Notes: generated from the sequence alone by a model not told the origin. A DNA stretch of 48,103 nt from 188UL27-1 sp038526275 (GCA_038526275.1 JBCBGY010000009.1:1-48103); one strand, 5' to 3'. Positions 25,324 through 34,111 are shown, numbered from the stretch's first letter. Translations and numbers: made by a program.

Positions 25324-26369
25324 AGCTCTCTGACTTTGACTTTGACCTGCCGGAGGATCTGATTGCGACCCGGCCCGCGCGCCCGCGTACGTCGGCCCGC
25401 TTGCTGGTATGCCGGGGCGGCATGACGGATGCCTCAGTTGCCGATCTGCCCGCCTTCTTGCGGGCCGGAGACCGGTTGGTCTTGAACAATACCAAGGTGA
25501 TCCCGGCGCGTTTGACCGGCCAGCGCTTTCGCGACGGGCCAGAGGGACGCTCCGCCTCTCGAATTGAGGTCACGTTGCTGGCACCGGAGGCGGATGGCAG
25601 TTGGACGGCGCTGCTGAAACCCCTCCGAAAGGTCCGGGACGGCGAGGACATCGTCTTTGCCGATGGATTCTCGGCCAAGGTTCTGTCGCGAGCAGATGGT
25701 CAGGCCCGCCTTGCCTTTTCTGCCGGTGGTGAGGCGTTTGACCAAGCGTTGCAATCTGCCGGGCAGATGCCTTTGCCGCCCTACATTGCCGCCAAACGCG
25801 CGGCGGATGAACAGGACAAGACGGATTACCAGACGGTTTTTGCGCAGGAATCCGGTGCTGTCGCTGCGCCGACCGCCAGCCTGCATTTCGACAATACGCT
25901 TTTGTCCCAGATCCGGGACATGGGCGTCGATATGACAGAGGTGACACTGCATGTGGGGGCGGGGACGTTTCTGCCGGTCAAGGTCGACGATATCAGCGAA
26001 CACAAAATGCATGCGGAATGGGGCGACGTGTCTGGCGTGGCCGCCGCCGAGATCAACGCCACCAGATCAGCGGGCGGTCGGGTCATTCCCGTTGGGACCA
26101 CGGCCCTGCGGCTGATCGAGAGCGCCGCCCATGACGGCCAAATGCGAGCCTTTCAGGGCGAAACGGATATCTTCATCACACCCGGATACCGGTTCCAGGT
26201 GACAGACGGTTTGATGACAAATTTTCACCTGCCCAAATCGACCCTGATGATGCTGGTCAGCGCGCTGATGGGGCCGGATGTGGTCAGAGACATCTACGCC
26301 CATGCCATTGCACAGCGTTATCGGTTTTTTTCCTACGGCGATGCTTCGCTCCTATTTCCAGACCGGTAG
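25320..26369 (+). CDS. queA: S-adenosylmethionine:tRNA ribosyltransferase-isomerase QueA
   Basis: Transfers the ribosyl moiety of SAM to preQ1 in tRNA, giving epoxyqueuosine in the queuosine pathway. The 349-residue length matches the family. Signature segments are FDLPEDLIATRPARPR at the start, DRLVLNNTKVIPARL, the internal LHVGAGTFLPV, and the C-terminal TNFHLPKSTLMMLV and RYRFFSYGDASL. The start GTG 25320 overlaps the upstream stop. No tgt or queG lies in the window. Confidence 0.97.
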   Translation: MKLSDFDFDLPEDLIATRPARPRTSARLLVCRGGMTDASVADLPAFLRAGDRLVLNNTKVIPARLTGQRFRDGPEGRSASRIEVTLLAPEADGSWTALLKPLRKVRDGEDIVFADGFSAKVLSRADGQARLAFSAGGEAFDQALQSAGQMPLPPYIAAKRAADEQDKTDYQTVFAQESGAVAAPTASLHFDNTLLSQIRDMGVDMTEVTLHVGAGTFLPVKVDDISEHKMHAEWGDVSGVAAAEINATRSAGGRVIPVGTTALRLIESAAHDGQMRAFQGETDIFITPGYRFQVTDGLMTNFHLPKSTLMMLVSALMGPDVVRDIYAHAIAQRYRFFSYGDASLLFPDR

Positions 26370-26457
26370 AAACCGACATTGGAACGGCGTTTTTGCGCGG
26401 TTTGGCTTGGATGCGACGGCGTAACTGCGGCACAAGACGACACTCGGGATAAGGCCC

Positions 26458-27726
26458 ATGATTCAGGTACTTGTAAGCACATGGCCTCTGCTGCTGGGGA
26501 TGATGCTTTTGATGGTCGGAAACGGCGTTCAGGGCACGTTGCTGGGCATACGGGGCGGCATCGAAGGATTTTCGACCTTCGAGATGTCGATCATCATGTC
26601 GGCCTATTTCCTGGGCTTCCTGGGCGGTTCGCGTATGACGCCAGAGTTGATCCGTAGGGTGGGTCATGTTCGGGTATTTGCGGCGTTGGGTTCGCTCATC
26701 TCGGCGATCTTGATCCTTTACCCTACGCTGACGGATCCGATCAGTTGGTCGATCGGGCGGATCCTGATCGGGTTCTGTTTCTCTGGCGTCTATGTCACTG
26801 CCGAAAGCTGGCTGAACAATTCCGTCGGCAATGATATCCGCGGCAAAGCCTTGTCCCTTTACATGATCGTGCAGATGGCCGGGATCGTTGCGGCGCAAGG
26901 CCTGGTCAGTTTGGGCGATCCTAGCGGGTTTATCCTGTTCATCATCCCGTCTGTTCTGGTGTCAGTGGCCTTTGCGCCGATCCTGCTGAGCATTAGCCCA
27001 ACGCCTGCTTTCGAGACCACAAAACCGATGACTTTTGGCGAACTTTGGACATTCTCGCCGCTGGGCTGCGTTGGCATGGGGGTCTTGGGCGGGGTCTATT
27101 CCGCGCTTTTTGGCATGTCGTCGGTATTTGGCTCGGAGGCGGGTCTGTCTGTGTTGGAGATTTCGATCTTTGTTGCAGCGATCTATGTGGGCGGGCTGGT
27201 CTTTCAGTATCCCATTGGCTGGATTTCTGACCGGGTCGACCGCCGCCAACTTATCATCTGGGTGGCGCTTGTCAGCGGTTTGGCCTCGCTGGCCGCGATG
27301 TTCTTTGGAAACAACTACTATGCGCTCGTCGGTACGGCCTTCGTGATCGGAGGCATGACCAACCCGCTTTACGCGCTGCTCATTGCCTATACCAACGACT
27401 ATCTGGACTATGAAGACATGGCCTCGGCCTCTGGCGGACTGATCTTCATCAATGGCATGGGCGCGATTGCCGGACCCTTGATCACCGGCTGGATCATGGC
27501 GCAGGTCGGTCCTCTTGGCTTCTTCTTGTTTCTGGCACTCCTGTTGATGGGGCTGGTGACTTACGGGGCCTACAGGATGACCCAACGCCCGGCACCCGCG
27601 GTGGAGGCCACCGGAAGCTATGCGCCGATCCTGGCCAGTTCGACCCCCGTCGCCTTGGAGGTTGCCCAAGAAGTCTTTATCGAAGCGGCCCAAGAAGAGG
27701 AGCAGCAGCCGAATCCGGCTGAATAG
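26458..27726 (+). CDS. Major facilitator superfamily transporter
   Basis: A 422-residue protein with about 12 TM helices and an MFS-type cytosolic loop 2-3 (LGGSRMTPELIRRVGHVRV). A central repeat has GWISDRVDRRQLI, the usual G-x-x-x-D-R-x-x-R loop at the start of the second half. The C-terminal tail (about 385-422) is hydrophilic and acidic. It is similar in layout to YcaD-type MFS permeases; the substrate is unknown. The ATG at 26458 is preceded by GGGATAAGG. The gap to the DUF924 gene downstream is 17 bp, so the two are probably co-transcribed. Confidence 0.9.
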   Translation: MIQVLVSTWPLLLGMMLLMVGNGVQGTLLGIRGGIEGFSTFEMSIIMSAYFLGFLGGSRMTPELIRRVGHVRVFAALGSLISAILILYPTLTDPISWSIGRILIGFCFSGVYVTAESWLNNSVGNDIRGKALSLYMIVQMAGIVAAQGLVSLGDPSGFILFIIPSVLVSVAFAPILLSISPTPAFETTKPMTFGELWTFSPLGCVGMGVLGGVYSALFGMSSVFGSEAGLSVLEISIFVAAIYVGGLVFQYPIGWISDRVDRRQLIIWVALVSGLASLAAMFFGNNYYALVGTAFVIGGMTNPLYALLIAYTNDYLDYEDMASASGGLIFINGMGAIAGPLITGWIMAQVGPLGFFLFLALLLMGLVTYGAYRMTQRPAPAVEATGSYAPILASSTPVALEVAQEVFIEAAQEEEQQPNPAE

Positions 27727-27743
27727 CCACGGGGAGGCGGGCC

Positions 27744-28331
27744 ATGGCAGACTACAGAGCGGTTCTGGAATTCTGGTTGCAGGAACTTGAACCCAAGAAC
27801 TGGTATCAGGGCGGCGACGCATTGGATGCCGATTGCAGAGACCGGTTCGGCGGCGCATGGGACGATCTGGTCGCTGGCCGTCTGGAACGCTGGCGGACCT
27901 GCCCGGATGGCGCATTGGCCTACATCCTGGTGGCCGATCAGTTGTCCCGCAACATGCACCGGGGAAAGGCGGAGGCTTTTGCCACCGACCGGCTGGCGCG
28001 GGCGGCGACGATACATGCAATGGGGCGCGGCTGGGATCAGCAATTCCCGGAAGAGACGCGGCAATTCTTTTATCTGCCGCTGGAACATTCTGAAAGCCTG
28101 CAGGATCAAGCCCGTGCGGTCCGCCTGATCCTGACCCGTATGCCAGAAAATGGCAGCAACACGTTGCTGCATGCGCGCGCCCATCGCGCGATCATCCGCA
28201 GTTTCGGCCGGTTTCCCGCCCGCAATGCGGCATTGGGTCGAATAAATTCTGCTGCCGAGGAAGCTTACCTGGCTTCAAATGGTTATGCTCAGCTGCTGAA
28301 GGACCTCGCCCCGCAATCGGAATCTGCATAG
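27744..28331 (+). CDS. DUF924 family protein
   Basis: A 195-residue alpha-helical protein. It shows the family pattern: N-terminal VLEFWLQEL with a nearby W, DQLSRNMHRG near residue 70, FFYLPLEHSE near 110, and RFPARNAALGR near 155. The structure is TPR-like; function is not established. GGGGAGG precedes ATG 27744. It follows the MFS gene directly. Confidence 0.92.
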   Translation: MADYRAVLEFWLQELEPKNWYQGGDALDADCRDRFGGAWDDLVAGRLERWRTCPDGALAYILVADQLSRNMHRGKAEAFATDRLARAATIHAMGRGWDQQFPEETRQFFYLPLEHSESLQDQARAVRLILTRMPENGSNTLLHARAHRAIIRSFGRFPARNAALGRINSAAEEAYLASNGYAQLLKDLAPQSESA

Positions 28332-28390
28332 AAAAGCCCCCTGCGTCACTCTGGCGTTACCCACACCCCCTTCAAAGCCGCCAGCGGATA

Positions 28391-28404
28391 GTTTAACGCT
28401 AAAC
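28391..28404. promoter_or_regulatory. 14-bp dyad upstream of lpd
   Basis: GTTTA (28391-28395), ACGC, TAAAC (28400-28404) is a perfect 5-bp dyad 24 bp upstream of the lpd ATG, close to where a promoter or repressor site would be expected. The regulator is unknown. Confidence 0.4.
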
Positions 28405-28427
28405 CATCTTGAACCGAGGAGACTGGG

Positions 28428-29825
28428 ATGGCGGCGCAATCATTCGACATGATCGTAATCGGGGCGGGTCCCGGTGGCTATGTGGCAGCCATCCGTGGCG
28501 CTCAATTGGGCCTGAAGGTTGCCGTTGTCGAGCGCGAGCATATGGGCGGGATTTGCCTGAACTGGGGCTGTATTCCGACCAAGGCCTTGCTGCGGTCGTC
28601 CGAGGTTTTCCACCTGATGCACCGGGCCAAGGAATTTGGGCTAAAGGCCGACGGGATCGGCTATGATCTGGATGCGGTCGTGGCGCGGTCGCGCGCTGTG
28701 GCAAAGCAGCTGAATGGCGGGGTCGGTCATCTTTTGAAGAAGAACAAGGTGACTGCTGTCATGGGCACCGCCACCCTGACCGGGAAAGGCAAAGTCAGCG
28801 TCAAAACTGAAAAGGGCACGGAAGAGCTGACCGCCACCAATATCGTTGTGGCCACCGGCGCCCGTGCGCGAGAGTTGCCCGGGCTGGAAGCCGATGGCGA
28901 TCTGGTCTGGACCTACAAGGCCGCCCTGACACCGAAGCGCATGCCCAAGAAGCTGCTGGTGATCGGCTCCGGTGCCATCGGCATCGAATTTGCGAGCTTT
29001 TACAATACATTGGGCGCCGACACGACGGTCGTTGAGGTGCAGGACCGTATCCTGCCCGTCGAGGACGCCGAGATTAGCGCGTTTGCGAAGAAGGCCTTTG
29101 CGAAGCAGGGCATGAAGATCATGGAGAAAGCCATGGTCAAGCAACTGGATCGCGGCAAAGGCAAAGTGACGGCCCATATCGAAACCGGTGGCAAGGTCGA
29201 GAAGATGGAGTTCGACACGGTGATCTCTGCCGTGGGGATCGTCGCAAACACCGAAAATCTGGGTCTCGAAAAGCTGGGCGTAAAGATCGACCGGAGCTTT
29301 GCCGTCACGGACGAATATTGCCGGACAGGCATTGAAGGCGTCTACGTCATCGGCGATGCGACCAACGGCCCTTGGCTCGCGCACAAGGCCAGCCATGAAG
29401 GCGTGATGGTGGCTGAACTGATCGCGGGTAAGAACAATGTCCACCCGGTCAAGCCCGAAGCCATTGCCGGCTGCACATACTGCCACCCTCAGGTCGCAAG
29501 CGTCGGCCTGACCGAGGCTAAGGCGAAAGAGCAGGGCAAAAAGGTCAAAGTGGGCCGGTTCCCCTTCATCGGCAACGGCAAAGCCATCGCATTGGGCGAG
29601 CCTGAGGGCCTGATCAAGACGATCTTCGATGCGGAGACAGGCGAACTGCTGGGGGCCCACATGATCGGTGCGGAAGTGACCGAGCTGATCCAGGGTTACG
29701 TGGTGGGTCAAAAGCTCGAGACGACGGAAGAAGACCTGATGGAAACCGTGTTCCCGCACCCGACCCTCAGCGAGATGATGCACGAAAGCGTCTTGGACGC
29801 CTACGACAAGGCAATCCACTTCTGA
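28428..29825 (+). CDS. lpdA: Dihydrolipoyl dehydrogenase (E3)
   Basis: FAD/NAD flavoprotein that reoxidises the lipoamide of 2-oxoacid dehydrogenase and glycine-cleavage complexes. The 465-residue protein has an FAD-binding GAGPGGYVA (12-20), redox disulfide C43-C48 in GGICLNWGCIPTKAL, an NAD-binding GSGAIGIEFASF, a second FAD motif VYVIGDATNGPWLAHKASHEG, and the C-terminal His-Glu pair in HPTLSEMMHE. GAGGAG precedes ATG 28428. No E1 or E2 gene is adjacent, so this copy stands alone in the window. Confidence 0.97.
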   Translation: MAAQSFDMIVIGAGPGGYVAAIRGAQLGLKVAVVEREHMGGICLNWGCIPTKALLRSSEVFHLMHRAKEFGLKADGIGYDLDAVVARSRAVAKQLNGGVGHLLKKNKVTAVMGTATLTGKGKVSVKTEKGTEELTATNIVVATGARARELPGLEADGDLVWTYKAALTPKRMPKKLLVIGSGAIGIEFASFYNTLGADTTVVEVQDRILPVEDAEISAFAKKAFAKQGMKIMEKAMVKQLDRGKGKVTAHIETGGKVEKMEFDTVISAVGIVANTENLGLEKLGVKIDRSFAVTDEYCRTGIEGVYVIGDATNGPWLAHKASHEGVMVAELIAGKNNVHPVKPEAIAGCTYCHPQVASVGLTEAKAKEQGKKVKVGRFPFIGNGKAIALGEPEGLIKTIFDAETGELLGAHMIGAEVTELIQGYVVGQKLETTEEDLMETVFPHPTLSEMMHESVLDAYDKAIHF

Positions 29826-29883
29826 CATTTCTGGCGCTCAGGAACGGCGGCGTAAGGGCGCTCGCGTACCTTTCTGGCTGATA

Positions 29884-29911
29884 GGCAACCTGCACTCATC
29901 GTGCAGTTGCC
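29884..29911 (+). terminator. Terminator-like hairpin after lpdA
   Basis: GGCAAC(C)TGCAC (29884-29895) pairs with GTGCAGTTGCC (29901-29911), 11 bp with one bulged C and a 5-nt loop. It is followed by GCGGCTTTC, so the U-tract is weak. Confidence 0.6.
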
Positions 29912-29989
29912 GCGGCTTTCAAGTGGCGCGTTGCGTACAAGCTTCTTCAATCAATTATGCTGTCCACATAATCCCCGGAAAAGCGCAAC

Positions 29990-30442
29990 ATGGACAAGAC
30001 GTTCTGGTTTGAAACCCGAGATACAAACGACAGCTGGGAGACCATACTGGAGAACCCTAACAGGATATCCGGACAGGCCCTGGGCGGCATGATCCGAGAT
30101 GCGCTGTTAGCGGCAGGATGGCAGCAAACCGATGATGAAGCGGTCGATCCCGAGGATTGGGGTTGGTACTTCTTCATTCGGTGGGACGGTCATCTTTGCA
30201 TGGTTGGGGTTCATCAAATCAACCAAGTTGAAGAAGAAGCGGACTTCCAGACGTACTGCACAACGGATTGGCAGGAGGGCGGCGCTTTTGTCGAGCGATA
30301 TGACGAAAGAAAATTCTGGGACAAACTTCTCGGAAAGAACAAGCCTTCCCCGGAAAGCCAGAAGGAAATCGAGAAACAGTTTCAGAAGGTCCTGTCTTCG
30401 ATGCAGAACCTTCGAAATTTGCGTGCCGAGCCATCGTTATAA
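29990..30442 (+). CDS. Unrecognised soluble protein in the T6SS-proximal accessory patch
   Basis: A 150-residue protein, acidic and tryptophan-rich in its first 100 residues (for example EDWGWYFFIRWDGH), with a lysine/glutamine-rich helical tail (EIEKQFQKVLSSMQNLRNL). No signal peptide, TM segment or known motif is visible. Codon use is less GC-biased than in the flanking core genes. It converges on a membrane-protein gene with a 50-bp gap. Small orphan genes beside T6SS loci are sometimes immunity proteins or adaptors, but nothing here proves that. Confidence 0.65.
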   Translation: MDKTFWFETRDTNDSWETILENPNRISGQALGGMIRDALLAAGWQQTDDEAVDPEDWGWYFFIRWDGHLCMVGVHQINQVEEEADFQTYCTTDWQEGGAFVERYDERKFWDKLLGKNKPSPESQKEIEKQFQKVLSSMQNLRNLRAEPSL

Positions 30443-30492
30443 TCTTGCAGTTCGTCTCGGTTGTTTCCGCCTAACCTCAACCAACCGGAGAA

Positions 30493-31368
30493 CTACTCAC
30501 GAGATTTCCGCAATTTTCGGATATCGGTTGTTGTTGCAACGGGTTGTTTTTCAACCTTACGTTTGCGGTGTTGTTTTTCGTCGGTTTGGCGAAGTGCAAG
30601 CGCCGAGGCGGCCCACATCCATGAATTGAACCATAGCAACCCAGCGGCCGCAGCCAGACCTTTCAAAACGACAATGAGATCTATGTCAGGCACCGACAGA
30701 GTGATCAGAAACGACAAGACTTCTATCAACAGCGGAAAGATAGCGAAAAGGAGCGCGAAGAACTCAAAGAAGAACTGAAGAAAGAACACCACGGCAAATA
30801 TGCAGAACAGCGGTACGAAGGCGCGACCGAAACCGTCCATAAAGCTGGAGCTATTTGCATTATGGCCAGCCGAACGCGCGGCGCCGGCCATTGGAACAGC
30901 GATGACGGCATGGACGACACAATAAAGCACGAATGACAGGATTGTTGTCGCGCTTAGTGTATGGAGAACGAAAGCGGTTTGCAGCGGGTCCGCGGCTTCA
31001 GCAAAAGTTCTGATCGAGATCGCGTCTTCCATTTGCCATTCGCCGTAAGCCACCCCCACAAGGCCCGAGATCGTGAGTACGGTGCCTTTGGCGAACACCA
31101 TGATCAGACCGTAAATAACTGAATAGAGAGCCAAAATTCCATAGCTTGGCCGGGTATGCTCACCCATTGCCGATAGAGCCACCCGAATGCCGAAGAGGGT
31201 AAAAAAGATTGGGATGGCTGGTTCAAGGATCAGGCTTGCCAGCCCAAATGTGAGAAGGTTGAGCACCAACGATATAATGATCGATAAAATTGTGATTGCG
31301 ATTACAGGTCCTATCATGCCTGCGAGAACTACGAAGGAGAGGGGGAGAGATTTTAGTATAAGTCCCAT
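30493..31368 (-). CDS. Polytopic membrane protein of unknown function
   Basis: A 291-residue protein with roughly seven or eight hydrophobic segments over residues 5-265. One is strikingly phenylalanine-rich (VVFFLQFFFEFFALLFAIF). It ends in a basic cytosolic tail (RKRKVEKQPVATTTDIRKLRKSR). No transporter signature was recognised. The region is more AT-rich than the rest of the window. It runs toward the 150-residue orphan and away from tagH. It could be an accessory membrane protein of the T6SS patch, an immunity-type protein, or unrelated. Confidence 0.7.
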   Translation of the reverse strand: MGLILKSLPLSFVVLAGMIGPVIAITILSIIISLVLNLLTFGLASLILEPAIPIFFTLFGIRVALSAMGEHTRPSYGILALYSVIYGLIMVFAKGTVLTISGLVGVAYGEWQMEDAISIRTFAEAADPLQTAFVLHTLSATTILSFVLYCVVHAVIAVPMAGAARSAGHNANSSSFMDGFGRAFVPLFCIFAVVFFLQFFFEFFALLFAIFPLLIEVLSFLITLSVPDIDLIVVLKGLAAAAGLLWFNSWMWAASALALRQTDEKQHRKRKVEKQPVATTTDIRKLRKSRE

Positions 31369-31402
31369 AGGAGTAACAGAGCTGGATGCTCGAACCTTTA
31401 TT

Positions 31403-31457
31403 TGTTGAAGATATATTGCCCGTGAAAAAATTATTTGGGGAATTTGTCAAAACTGTG
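31403..31457. repeat. 55-bp contig-end duplication, left copy
   Basis: Identical over 55 bases to 31558-31612 and ending exactly at the first N. See the right copy. Most likely an assembly overlap rather than a biological repeat. Confidence 0.9.
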
Positions 31458-31557
31458 NNNNNNNNNNNNNNNNNNNNNNNNNNNNNNNNNNNNNNNNNNN
31501 NNNNNNNNNNNNNNNNNNNNNNNNNNNNNNNNNNNNNNNNNNNNNNNNNNNNNNNNN
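31458..31557. other. Scaffold gap of 100 N
   Basis: Exactly 100 undetermined bases, a standard placeholder length. Because both flanks share the same 55 bp, the real gap may have negative length. Confidence 0.98.
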
Positions 31558-31612
31558 TGTTGAAGATATATTGCCCGTGAAAAAATTATTTGGGGAATTT
31601 GTCAAAACTGTG
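31558..31612. repeat. 55-bp contig-end duplication, right copy
   Basis: Begins at the first base after the Ns and repeats 31403-31457 without a mismatch. Confidence 0.9.
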
Positions 31613-31811
31613 ACGCTGTTTTGAAAGTGGGCGAGCTAATTATGGAATCAGCGCTGCCCGCATTTCCATCTCAAGACCGCATACATGCCCGGAAGGTCAA
31701 CAATGTTGAAAAAATTCGGACTGACGTCTTGAACAACTCCGATTAATGCCCACATAAGAAATTCGCCAAATGATAATCGCAAAAGCCGCTATGATTTATC
31801 ATAACGATTGA

Positions 31812-31839
31812 CGCTGCCATTCATTCTCAAATGGCGGCG
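31812..31839 (-). terminator. Hairpin downstream of tagH
   Basis: CGCTGCCATT (31812-31821) pairs with AATGGCGGCG (31830-31839), 10 bp with one G-T wobble and an 8-nt loop. It lies 18 bp past the tagH stop on the minus strand. No strong U-tract follows, so it may be a weak terminator or an mRNA-stabilising stem. Confidence 0.5.
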
Positions 31840-31857
31840 CTACCATCTGTGGTGCAC

Positions 31858-33366
31858 TTAGTCGTTGCTGACGCAGTCGTCGTAGGCTTTAGCGAAATAG
31901 GCGAGGAAGACGTCGAGCATGCCGTTTTCGTAGGGTCTCGTTTTGGCGTCCCAACGTTCGACGAAGATCTCCCAGGCTTTGGCGCTCTTCGATGAGAATC
32001 TGTGGCCTTCGATCTTTTCCTCGATGGCCTCTGGGCTCAGATCTTCGAGAAGCTCTGCGATGGCCGGTTGCAAAGCGGCGTGAGTCGCGAATTGGTGCTG
32101 CTTGATGTCGTGGAACGAGGACTTGATCGCGTCACTCCCACGTTGAAAGCCAGCCCGACCCTGGCCAAACATGATGCCGAGCGCTTCTTCCCCTGTGGGA
32201 ATGAACTTCAGCGGATTGTTGGCGTCGTGGCCCAGCATGGTGCGGCTGCCGCTTTTGACCATATGTTTCGCTTCGGCACGGACCCGAAGAAGCCCGGCAA
32301 GTTCGTCGGCAACGATCCGAAGCGAGGCGCCAATCTCCCGGGCGGTCTCGTCAGGGTCGGCACCGTTGAGGGTGCCCGGGGGCAATCCCGCGCTTTCGCA
32401 GATCAGGTTAAGCCAATCCGCTTGACCGGAACTCGACGGTTTCCGGGGCGGCGCAGGTTCTGGCGCCTTGGCGGGGGGCGATTGCAGGAAGGCTTCTGAC
32501 GCCGGCGCTTCCGGTTCCCATTCCGGGCTGGAAGGCGGAAAATCTGGCCTGGCCACCGGTTCACCTGCACCGGGGGCAAAAACCGGAGATGAGATGGGCC
32601 TTGCGGGTGCCGCTGCGCCGGGTTCAGGTGGTGGGGCTGTCTGTTCGGGTGACCGAAACGGCGAGGGCGGTTCTGCGCTGCTGTCCGGTTGCGCAAGGCT
32701 TTGCGCCTTTGAGGGGTCGCCCTTGAGGGGCGGCTCCGGTTTCGACGGGGCGGGGCCGCCGAACGGGCTATCGCTTTCCTCCTCGGCCGCGCCAAACGCA
32801 CCGAAGTCTTTCACGACCGCTGCGGACGGATCGGGAGAAGGAAAAGGCTCCGCGCTGTCTGGGCCGGGCCCGAAGGCTGGGTTGTCGATATGCTGAGATC
32901 CGAAATCGGGCAAAGGCGTATTGGGTCGGGGCATTGGATCGAACCCGGCACTGGCTGGAGGAGGCGTGGTTCCAACGGACCAAATATCGCTGCCACCGCC
33001 AGGCGTCGCGCCACCTGCTCCGGCACCCATCGGATCTGCAGGGGCCTGACCGCCGCCTAGATCCACCACAACCAGGTAATGGCCGACTTGCAAACGGTCG
33101 CCATGTTGCAGGGCATAGGGGCTTTTGACCCGCATTGTCGCGCCATTCACAAATGTGCCGTTGGTCGAGACATCGTGCAGCCAGTAGCCGCCTTCCGAAA
33201 ACCGGATCTCCAGATGGCGGCTCGAAACGAACCGGCTCGGATCCGGCAATGTCCAATCCGTATTTGGATCGCGACCGATCTCGAAGCCTGCTTGGTCTAC
33301 GCGAAACTCCATTGGTCCGCCATCAGGCAGGCTTGTCAGATTGTCGATGCGCAAGGTCAGAGTCAT
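31858..33366 (-). CDS. tagH: Type VI secretion system FHA-domain protein TagH
   Basis: Reads threonine phosphorylation in post-translational control of T6SS. The 502-residue protein starts with an FHA domain: GRDPNTDW at 31-38, SSRH at 48-51 and STNGTFVNG at 67-75, the conserved phosphothreonine-binding residues. A long proline/alanine-rich linker follows (about 110-320), then the helical T6SS-FHA C-terminal domain with KFIPTGEEALGIMF and the FSSKSAKAWEIF segment. ATG 33366 is chosen so that the FHA fold starts at the N-terminus; the frame is open to 33459 but the extra residues are proline-rich and unlike the family. Last gene of the leftward vgrG group. Confidence 0.92.
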   Translation of the reverse strand: MTLTLRIDNLTSLPDGGPMEFRVDQAGFEIGRDPNTDWTLPDPSRFVSSRHLEIRFSEGGYWLHDVSTNGTFVNGATMRVKSPYALQHGDRLQVGHYLVVVDLGGGQAPADPMGAGAGGATPGGGSDIWSVGTTPPPASAGFDPMPRPNTPLPDFGSQHIDNPAFGPGPDSAEPFPSPDPSAAVVKDFGAFGAAEEESDSPFGGPAPSKPEPPLKGDPSKAQSLAQPDSSAEPPSPFRSPEQTAPPPEPGAAAPARPISSPVFAPGAGEPVARPDFPPSSPEWEPEAPASEAFLQSPPAKAPEPAPPRKPSSSGQADWLNLICESAGLPPGTLNGADPDETAREIGASLRIVADELAGLLRVRAEAKHMVKSGSRTMLGHDANNPLKFIPTGEEALGIMFGQGRAGFQRGSDAIKSSFHDIKQHQFATHAALQPAIAELLEDLSPEAIEEKIEGHRFSSKSAKAWEIFVERWDAKTRPYENGMLDVFLAYFAKAYDDCVSND

Positions 33367-33505
33367 AGTCACGGGCTTTGGTTTGGGCCAATGTCCACAA
33401 GGCAGGGGCAGGCAGGGCAGATCGATATCTGTCAGGTAGGGCCGTTTTGGGATCGGCACAATCCGTTACTGCAATTCTTCGTGGGATGACGCGCCAAAGG
33501 TGCCG

Positions 33506-34093
33506 TTAACTTTCGTGACCCAGCTTGATGGCCATGCGGGTAAAGCGGTCCAGATTCTCTATGCGTTCGCTCACGTCCACACGGGCCAGAACCGAAAGAA
33601 TTCCCGCATTCACGGCACGAGCGGTCAGATATGGCGCGGGCGGTACGGGCGGCGTTTCCGGCCCGACCATCGATCCTCCCGACCAGCCGGCTCCTAAAGC
33701 AATCCAAACGCCCGGCGTTTTCGATGTGGCTTCCATGGCGGCATCCATCGCGGCATAGCGGCTTTCTTCTTCCGGGTTGCCGACCCAAGCTGCCGCCAGT
33801 TCCAGCATTGCCGCATCATTGGCATCCAGCGTCTGGTCCAGAATTTTCAGACATTCATGGCCCCACCAGACCGAAAACCGGCGCGGCAGAATGTAGGCAC
33901 AGAATGTGATCGCCTCTTCCGGGATCGGGCTGTCGACCAGCAGTTTGATAAAGTCGACAGTGCTTTGCCCATCAGGCCTGGCCGTGATGTCATCGGCAAT
34001 CTGTGGGATTTCGTCGAACAGATCCTGAGCCGTAGCAAACCGAAAGTTGCTACGGGACAGGTCTGGTGTCGGTTCTGTTTTGGTATCGCTCAC
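33506..34093 (-). CDS. T6SS-associated DUF6931-like protein
   Basis: A 195-residue soluble protein without signal peptide or TM segment. It has a helical first half (FATAQDLFDEIPQIADDI) and a W-containing centre (RFSVWWGHECL) resembling proteins placed next to vgrG and FHA genes in alphaproteobacterial T6SS loci (DUF6931 as I recall; not verified). Its place between vgrG and tagH, with 18 bp to vgrG, suggests co-transcription and an accessory T6SS role such as VgrG or effector loading, which is inference. Second-gene ribosome-binding: GGGGGAG precedes ATG 34093. Confidence 0.7.
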   Translation of the reverse strand: MSDTKTEPTPDLSRSNFRFATAQDLFDEIPQIADDITARPDGQSTVDFIKLLVDSPIPEEAITFCAYILPRRFSVWWGHECLKILDQTLDANDAAMLELAAAWVGNPEEESRYAAMDAAMEATSKTPGVWIALGAGWSGGSMVGPETPPVPPAPYLTARAVNAGILSVLARVDVSERIENLDRFTRMAIKLGHES

Positions 34094-34111
34094 GTCGGCT
34101 CCCCCAAGAGC

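Larger units (their letters stand above)
31369..31857. other. AT-rich intergenic region containing a scaffold gap
   Basis: No coding sequence is visible. It holds 100 Ns (31458-31557), identical 55-bp flanks on each side, and a 10-bp hairpin (31812-31839) downstream of tagH. It should also carry the promoter of the minus-strand membrane protein gene. With the duplicated 55 bp collapsed, the true region is probably about 330 bp. Confidence 0.7.

Noticed and set aside
26962..28020. 352-aa minus-strand ORF across the MFS and DUF924 genes
   Set aside because: Arginine/proline/histidine-rich antisense artefact spanning two well-supported genes.
28641..29828. 395-aa ORF on the minus strand opposite lpdA
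   Set aside because: Shadow of lpdA; sequence has no protein-like motifs.
31403..31612. 55-bp direct repeats as target-site duplication or integration attachment sites
   Set aside because: The repeats end exactly at the N borders, which fits a k-mer overlap; no transposase or integrase is nearby.
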